Below are positions 60,017 through 64,000 of a stretch of DNA of 64,000 nt, piece after piece (position 1 is the first letter of the stretch; each line of letters starts with the position of its first letter). A model generated the notes under the pieces. That model made no database searches. It worked only from the letters and a program-made list of their open reading frames with translations, and was not told where the DNA came from. The position numbers and the translations under genes are program-made. The DNA comes from Clostridia bacterium (lineage in GTDB: Bacteria > Bacillota > Clostridia > Oscillospirales > CAG-272), in assembly GCA_017411805.1 (NCBI GenBank), contig JAFQPI010000019.1:62001-126000 (forward strand), written 5' to 3'.

Positions 60017-60604
60017 TTAATCTATTTCTTTGATGCGGATACCATACTCTTCATCAAGAAGATTTTTCACCGCATGGATCGGAAGTCCAACGACCGAATA
60101 CCAATCGCCCGTCACTCCCGCAATATACAGTGCCGCGCGTCCCTGAACGGCGTAACCGCCTGCCTTATCATAAGGCTCGTCGGTTGAAATATAATCCTCG
60201 ATCTCCTCCGCGCTCATTTCGTCGAAGGTGACGTACGCGGTCTCGAGAGTTGTCGCAAATTTCCCCTTGTAAGCAATGCAAACGCCCGTATGCACTGCGC
60301 TTCCGCAGCCGCAGAGCATTGTCAGCATGCGTCTTGCGTCCTCCTTGTCCTCGGGCTTGCCGAGGATCTCGCCAAAGCACTCAACCAGAGTGTCCGCCGC
60401 GAGAATGACCGAATCCGAAAGCTCGGGATGCGCATCGAGAAGTGCCTTTGCCTTTCTGCGTGCAAGGAGAGTGACCGCATCGGCAGCCTCAATACCCTCG
60501 GGCAGAGTTTCGTCGGCATCTACGGGCATGACCTCAAAATTCAAGCCAACGCTATTTAGGATCTCCTTACGTCTGGGCGACTGTGATGCAAGAATCAGCT
60601 TCAT
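60017..60604 (-). CDS. maf: Maf-family nucleotide pyrophosphatase
   Basis: A 195-residue protein with the Maf motifs LASQSPRRKEIL at residues 4-15, ADTLVECFGEILGKP near 68-82 and ISTDEPYDKAGGYAVQG near 145-161. Maf hydrolyses dTTP, UTP or modified nucleotides and is linked to septum and shape control in Bacillus. The gene starts 1 nt after the dut stop and lies before mreB, as in many Clostridia. Confidence 0.93.
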   Translation of the reverse strand: MKLILASQSPRRKEILNSVGLNFEVMPVDADETLPEGIEAADAVTLLARRKAKALLDAHPELSDSVILAADTLVECFGEILGKPEDKEDARRMLTMLCGCGSAVHTGVCIAYKGKFATTLETAYVTFDEMSAEEIEDYISTDEPYDKAGGYAVQGRAALYIAGVTGDWYSVVGLPIHAVKNLLDEEYGIRIKEID

Positions 60605-60605
60605 C

Positions 60606-61052
60606 TCAGTTTACCCCCGTTGATCCAAAGCCGCCCGTACCGCGCTCCGTTTCATCAAGCTCGTCCGCCTCAATGAAGGACGCCTGAAGAACCGGCATAA
60701 ACATAAGCTGAGCGATTCTGTCACCGTCGCACACCTTAAAAGGCTCGCTGCCCTTGTTGATAAGTGTCGCGCGAAGCTCACCGCGATAGTCCGAGTCGAT
60801 AATTCCGATCCCATTTGCAAGAGTAACGCCGTGCTTCGCGCCGAGACCGCTTCTTCCCGCCATGACGGCAACGATATCGTCGCGTTCCGTTGAGATAGCA
60901 ATACCCGTGGGGATCATTGCTCTCTCGCCGGGATTGATGATGACCTCGCCGCCCTCAAGAGCCGCACGGATATCAACCGCCGCAGAGCCGTCGGTCGCGT
61001 ATTCGGGGATCTTAGCCCCGCGTGTCAATTTTATTTTAACGTCTATTTTCAT
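60606..61052 (-). CDS. dut: dUTP diphosphatase
   Basis: A 148-residue trimeric-type dUTPase starting at 61052 after GAGGT; a start five codons upstream has no such site. The five family motifs are seen: ATDGSAAVDIRA, MAGRSGLGAKHGV, NGIGIIDSDYRGELRATLIN, GDRIAQLMFMPVLQ and the C-terminal RGTGGFGSTGVN. It converts dUTP to dUMP and keeps uracil out of DNA. It is the first gene of the operon and sits directly behind the promoter. Confidence 0.96.
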   Translation of the reverse strand: MKIDVKIKLTRGAKIPEYATDGSAAVDIRAALEGGEVIINPGERAMIPTGIAISTERDDIVAVMAGRSGLGAKHGVTLANGIGIIDSDYRGELRATLINKGSEPFKVCDGDRIAQLMFMPVLQASFIEADELDETERGTGGFGSTGVN

Positions 61053-61094
61053 TTTTCGATACCTCAACGGTTTATTTAAATACAGTTATTTAAT

Positions 61095-61123
61095 ATTATA
61101 TCATATATCTTAAGTCTAATCAA
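61095..61123 (-). promoter_or_regulatory. Promoter of the dut-maf-mreBCD-PBP2 operon
   Basis: On the minus strand TTGATT-N17-TATAAT with TGa before the -10. It is the only clear promoter for the nine downstream genes to 51802. Confidence 0.82.
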
Positions 61124-61156
61124 GAGGATAAATATTAAATTGAGCTATCATTATGA

Positions 61157-61195
61157 AAAAAATCTGCCGGCAAAAGATCTGCCGGCAGATTTTCA
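61157..61195 (-). terminator. Terminator of the solute-binding protein gene
   Basis: AAAATCTGCCGGCA / TGCCGGCAGATTTT (14-bp perfect stem), directly after the stop at 61203. Confidence 0.9.
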
Positions 61196-61202
61196 ATATA
61201 TT

Positions 61203-62732
61203 TTATTTACTATTAAGCTTCTCAAGATCGGCATTAAGAGTCTTTAATAGTCTGTTGATCGCATTAGCCTTCTGCTTGAAAACAGCACTCGAATTCTTCA
61301 TATTGTTTCCGACAATGGTACGGAAAATCTGGTGAGGCTTTTCGATAGCGTTGCAGTAAAGAACACCCGCATCGATCCATACGTTCTGAGTAATGAGATC
61401 AAGCATACGAACCGACTGCGGGTCGTTTGCGTATCTTCCCTTGAGAGCCTGCTCATAGTAAGCGGGAGTAATTGTATTGAAGCTGGTCGAAGCCATGACC
61501 TCAAGAACCGCGCCGATCATCTCGAGCTCTTCTTCGCTGAAATTGAAATTCGGAACCGAATATGCGGAGAAGGAGTCGTGGATAGCAGAGCGATAGGTCT
61601 GCTGATTTGTATCAAGGCGGGGCAGAGGAACGATTCCGTAATCATCCATACCTACAAGATCGTTCTCGACCTCGATCAGACGAAGAGTTACCATTGCAGC
61701 CTCTTCGTTTGCAAAGCTCTGAGCGATATCGTCCTGCTCATAGTCGCCGCTGGTGTGAGCTACTCTCATGGTACCGGCAGCTTCCCAGAAGAGCTGTGTC
61801 ATAAGCTCAGCCGCCTTAACCGTACGGTCAAGATCCAGAGAATAAGTATAATAGCCCTCGTCGTTTCTTGTGAGAATGGGAAGCTCGCAGGATGCCCAAT
61901 ATCCGTCAACGCCTATCATATTATGATTGCTCATAAATCCGAATACGTCGCCATCATCGGTCTCGCCGTTTCCGTTCGTGTCCTTATAAAGCTGTTCCGT
62001 GAGGATAAACTGCTTTTCAAGAGTCCACTCACCGCTCTCGACGGTATCGTAAAGGAGCTCGATATTGGCATTCCGGAACATTGTGATATTGAAGAAGGTT
62101 ACGAAAATAAAACGGTAGTAGGAAAGAAGGACCGCACCCGAGCAGATATACTGAGAGTCTCCCACAAGCATAGCCTCGTTAAGGCCCTGCGACCAATAGG
62201 GCTTGGAAAGATCGAGGTTCGGTACGTCCTTCAGGTCATAGTAAAGACCGCTTGAGGTGGTGGAAGCTGCTACGTATGCGGCATTGACGACAAGATCAAC
62301 GTCCTCGGCACCCGAATCGATAAGGAGCTGAAGCTGATTGCGAACGGCATAGTTATCCGTACCCTCAACGCCTCTGAGTGTGATATTGATACCAAGGCGG
62401 TCGTTCGCCTCTTCGTTTCTCTTATAAACGGCATCGTTTACAATAGTACCATTCTCCTCGGTACAGATCTCGTCCGCGACCCAATCACGGTTACGCGCCA
62501 GAATAACGATATCCTCGCCCTTGAAATCGAGCTCGGGAACGTCATCCGTGACGATGGTAACATCGGGATCCTCTTCGGGCAGAGTAGTTGCGGCTGCCTC
62601 GTTTGATACGGTAGTGTCAGCAGTATCCGAGCCCGCTCCCTCTCCCGATTCGGCACAAGCCGCAAACATTGAAAGCAGAGTAACAAGCACCAAAAATGCG
62701 GAAATCAGTCTTGCGATCTTTCTTGTGTTCAT
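61203..62732 (-). CDS. ABC-type sugar-binding lipoprotein (orphan)
   Basis: A 509-residue extracellular solute-binding protein. The lipobox is LSMFAAC; an acidic linker (GEGAGSDTADTTVSNEAA) joins it to the binding domain. The domain resembles family 1 carbohydrate-binding components: VDLVVNAAYVAASTTSSGLYYDLKDVPNLDLSKPYW region, the FANEEAAMVTLRLIEV segment and YGIVPLPRLDTNQQTY. No permease or ATPase gene is adjacent and the unit is monocistronic. It must use a transporter encoded elsewhere, or act as a sensor. The ligand is unknown. Confidence 0.87.
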   Translation of the reverse strand: MNTRKIARLISAFLVLVTLLSMFAACAESGEGAGSDTADTTVSNEAAATTLPEEDPDVTIVTDDVPELDFKGEDIVILARNRDWVADEICTEENGTIVNDAVYKRNEEANDRLGINITLRGVEGTDNYAVRNQLQLLIDSGAEDVDLVVNAAYVAASTTSSGLYYDLKDVPNLDLSKPYWSQGLNEAMLVGDSQYICSGAVLLSYYRFIFVTFFNITMFRNANIELLYDTVESGEWTLEKQFILTEQLYKDTNGNGETDDGDVFGFMSNHNMIGVDGYWASCELPILTRNDEGYYTYSLDLDRTVKAAELMTQLFWEAAGTMRVAHTSGDYEQDDIAQSFANEEAAMVTLRLIEVENDLVGMDDYGIVPLPRLDTNQQTYRSAIHDSFSAYSVPNFNFSEEELEMIGAVLEVMASTSFNTITPAYYEQALKGRYANDPQSVRMLDLITQNVWIDAGVLYCNAIEKPHQIFRTIVGNNMKNSSAVFKQKANAINRLLKTLNADLEKLNSK

Positions 62733-62782
62733 TGCGATACTCCTTTATGGTAGTGATAATGGGACATAGTATCCAATGAATA

Positions 62783-62811
62783 ATTATACCAAATATTCGC
62801 TTATTTGTCAA
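62783..62811 (-). promoter_or_regulatory. Promoter of the sugar-binding lipoprotein gene
   Basis: On the minus strand TTGACA-N17-TATAAT with TGg before the -10; perfect consensus. Confidence 0.9.
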
Positions 62812-62837
62812 CAGGTAAAAGAATATTCGGCTTTTTC

Positions 62838-62866
62838 TTGACAATCCAATTTCGTTATGCTATAAT
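62838..62866 (+). promoter_or_regulatory. Promoter of the PHP-type phosphoesterase gene
   Basis: TTGACA-N17-TATAAT with TGc before the -10; perfect consensus. It is divergent from the promoter above, 26 bp away. Confidence 0.9.
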
Positions 62867-62896
62867 TAACAAAAATAACCACTCCGGAGGTAAGTC

Positions 62897-63946
62897 ATGC
62901 ACGCTACAGATAAAGATATTGCTCACGTCGCCGCGCTATACGAAGGCAGACGCGCATTTTTCGGTGAGCTCCACGACCACGCCGCTACCGGCGGTACTGC
63001 CGACGGCAAGCGAAATCTCGATCATTGGAAGGGCGCGATGGAGGCTTTCGGCATGGATTTTGCCGCCATCCTCGACCATAAGCAGGTACGCCACATGTAT
63101 CTTCCCGAATGGGAGGACGGTGTTTTCATCGGCGGTACCGAGCCCGGCACGGGCATCATCGACATCGAATGCGAAAAGAATTCCGTCCATTACAACATGA
63201 TCTTCCCGGGTCCCAAATCAACAGAGGAGTTACTCCATTCCTTCCCTGAGTATCAGTTTGAGGGAGGCGAGGAAGGTCATTTCATATACCCAAAATTCAA
63301 ACGCGAACGCTTCATCGAGCTGATCGAAAAGGTACTTTCTCTCGGCGGCTTCTTCGTTCATCCGCACCCCAAGCAGCTTATGATCTCGGATAATCCCCTC
63401 GACTACTGGTTCCGCGACTACACGGGCATCGAGGTAATCTACCGCTCGCTCGAATCGAAGCATACCGAAAACAATTACAAGCTCTACTGCGACATTCTTG
63501 CCGAGGGCAAGCGGCTTTATTGCTGTGCGGGCGGTGACGGACACGCCTGCTGCTCCGACCGCGCGCTGACCACGATCTACTCGGCAGAGCGCAAGAACGT
63601 CGCGTACATATCCCACCTCCGCGAGGGCGACTTCGTCTGCGGTCCCGTCGGGATCAAGATGTGCGTCGGCGATACGCGCATGGGCGGACACCTTCCCTTT
63701 GAGGGCGAAAGACTCGTTCTTTCAGTCTCTGACTTCCATAAGAGCGTAAAGAACCCCGAGCACAGCTACCGCCTCGATCTGATCAGTGACAAGGGCTTGG
63801 TCGAAAGCGTCGAATTCTCCTGCGAGGAAGGCGTCACTATCGCGATCGACTGCGATCCTTCGGTCTCCTTCTACCGCGCCGAGGTCTTTGACGTCAACCG
63901 CGATCTCCGTCTCGCGCTCGGAAATCCGATCTGGAACGATAAGTAA
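62897..63946 (+). CDS. PHP-superfamily metal-dependent phosphoesterase
   Basis: A 349-residue protein. The metal-binding signature is seen in order: FFGELHDHAATGG (residues 21-33, the HxH pair), FAAILDHKQVRHM (Asp-His), GGFFVHPHPKQ (His) and CCAGGDGHACC (Asp-His). These match CehA/YciV-type PHP phosphoesterases, which hydrolyse phosphodiesters or phosphate monoesters of nucleotides and sugars. CGGAGG precedes the ATG. The protein is cytosolic. A beta-rich C-terminal domain (about 245-349) follows the catalytic half. The substrate is unknown; the divergent neighbour suggests a role in sugar use. Confidence 0.8.
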   Translation: MHATDKDIAHVAALYEGRRAFFGELHDHAATGGTADGKRNLDHWKGAMEAFGMDFAAILDHKQVRHMYLPEWEDGVFIGGTEPGTGIIDIECEKNSVHYNMIFPGPKSTEELLHSFPEYQFEGGEEGHFIYPKFKRERFIELIEKVLSLGGFFVHPHPKQLMISDNPLDYWFRDYTGIEVIYRSLESKHTENNYKLYCDILAEGKRLYCCAGGDGHACCSDRALTTIYSAERKNVAYISHLREGDFVCGPVGIKMCVGDTRMGGHLPFEGERLVLSVSDFHKSVKNPEHSYRLDLISDKGLVESVEFSCEEGVTIAIDCDPSVSFYRAEVFDVNRDLRLALGNPIWNDK

Positions 63947-63949
63947 GTG

Positions 63950-64000
63950 CAGAGGGCAGAGCATAAATAGTGCAAAATGCAGAATGCAAAATGCAAAATT
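63950..64000 (+). repeat. Low-complexity heptamer repeat at the window edge
   Basis: Repeats of AATGCAAA / GCAAAATG after the PHP gene, cut by the window end. The style is like the AAGTGAAA runs of the dispersed repeats at 18764, 32370 and 41719. Confidence 0.5.

Overview
The window looks like chromosome of a low-to-mid GC, spore-forming member of the Clostridia (Bacillota), probably an uncultured gut or rumen lineage. The basis is an HPr kinase gene, a maf-mreBCD-PBP2 shape operon led by dut, a SPOCS/LysM spore-envelope protein, many lipoboxes and sortase-like C-terminal tails, Gram-positive ribosome binding sites, and many sigma-A promoters with a 17-bp spacer and a TGn extended -10 element. 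No rRNA, tRNA or CRISPR array was seen. Species cannot be named from the sequence.

Layout. 1-7.8 kb: the 3' part of a MATE exporter; a four-gene operon (Gfo/Idh/MocA oxidoreductase, two TIM-barrel isomerase/epimerases, metallo-beta-lactamase-fold hydrolase); a Fic-domain protein with an N-terminal helix-turn-helix and a palindrome-rich promoter; and a minus-strand Gfo/Idh plus HAD pair. 7.9-12.1 kb: three tandem paralogous secreted proteins with a shared sorting-like tail. 12.6-17.6 kb: four envelope proteins in two transcription units (TcaA-like, NAGPA-like, a glycosidase-like barrel, a PrsA-like foldase), followed by divergent hprK. 18.9-20.2 kb: a lipoprotein. 20.4-27.2 kb: seven intact phage packaging and head genes with no integrase, replication, lysis or tail genes, closed by their own terminator. 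27.3-29.6 kb: an M48-like membrane peptidase. 29.6-31.3 kb: a MerR regulator and a membrane protein behind a textbook 19-bp-spacer MerR promoter. 31.4-35.3 kb: a DppA-type aminopeptidase, a third isomerase, a membrane protein and a third Gfo/Idh enzyme. 35.4-38.1 kb: the tldD/pmbA pair. 39.4-41.7 kb: a malate dehydrogenase (Ldh_2 family) and malic enzyme pair, which fits a malate shunt from oxaloacetate to pyruvate with NADPH gain. 42.2-51.8 kb: a MORN-repeat protein, the SPOCS/LysM protein and three surface proteins. 51.8-61.1 kb: a tightly packed ten-gene operon dut-maf-mreB-mreC-mreD-PBP2-pyridoxal kinase-DUF2500-C_GCAxxG_C_C-exonuclease/phosphatase lipoprotein. 61.2-63.9 kb: an orphan sugar-binding lipoprotein divergent from a PHP-type phosphoesterase.

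Themes. Three Gfo/Idh enzymes and three AP-endonuclease-fold isomerases suggest oxidative (keto-sugar) carbohydrate chemistry. Much of the rest serves the cell envelope. The best candidates for something undescribed are the isolated phage head cassette, the Fic/HTH locus with its 50-nt perfect palindrome, the four-protein envelope module before hprK, and the five surface proteins with a common tail. Intergenic DNA carries at least three dispersed repeat types.
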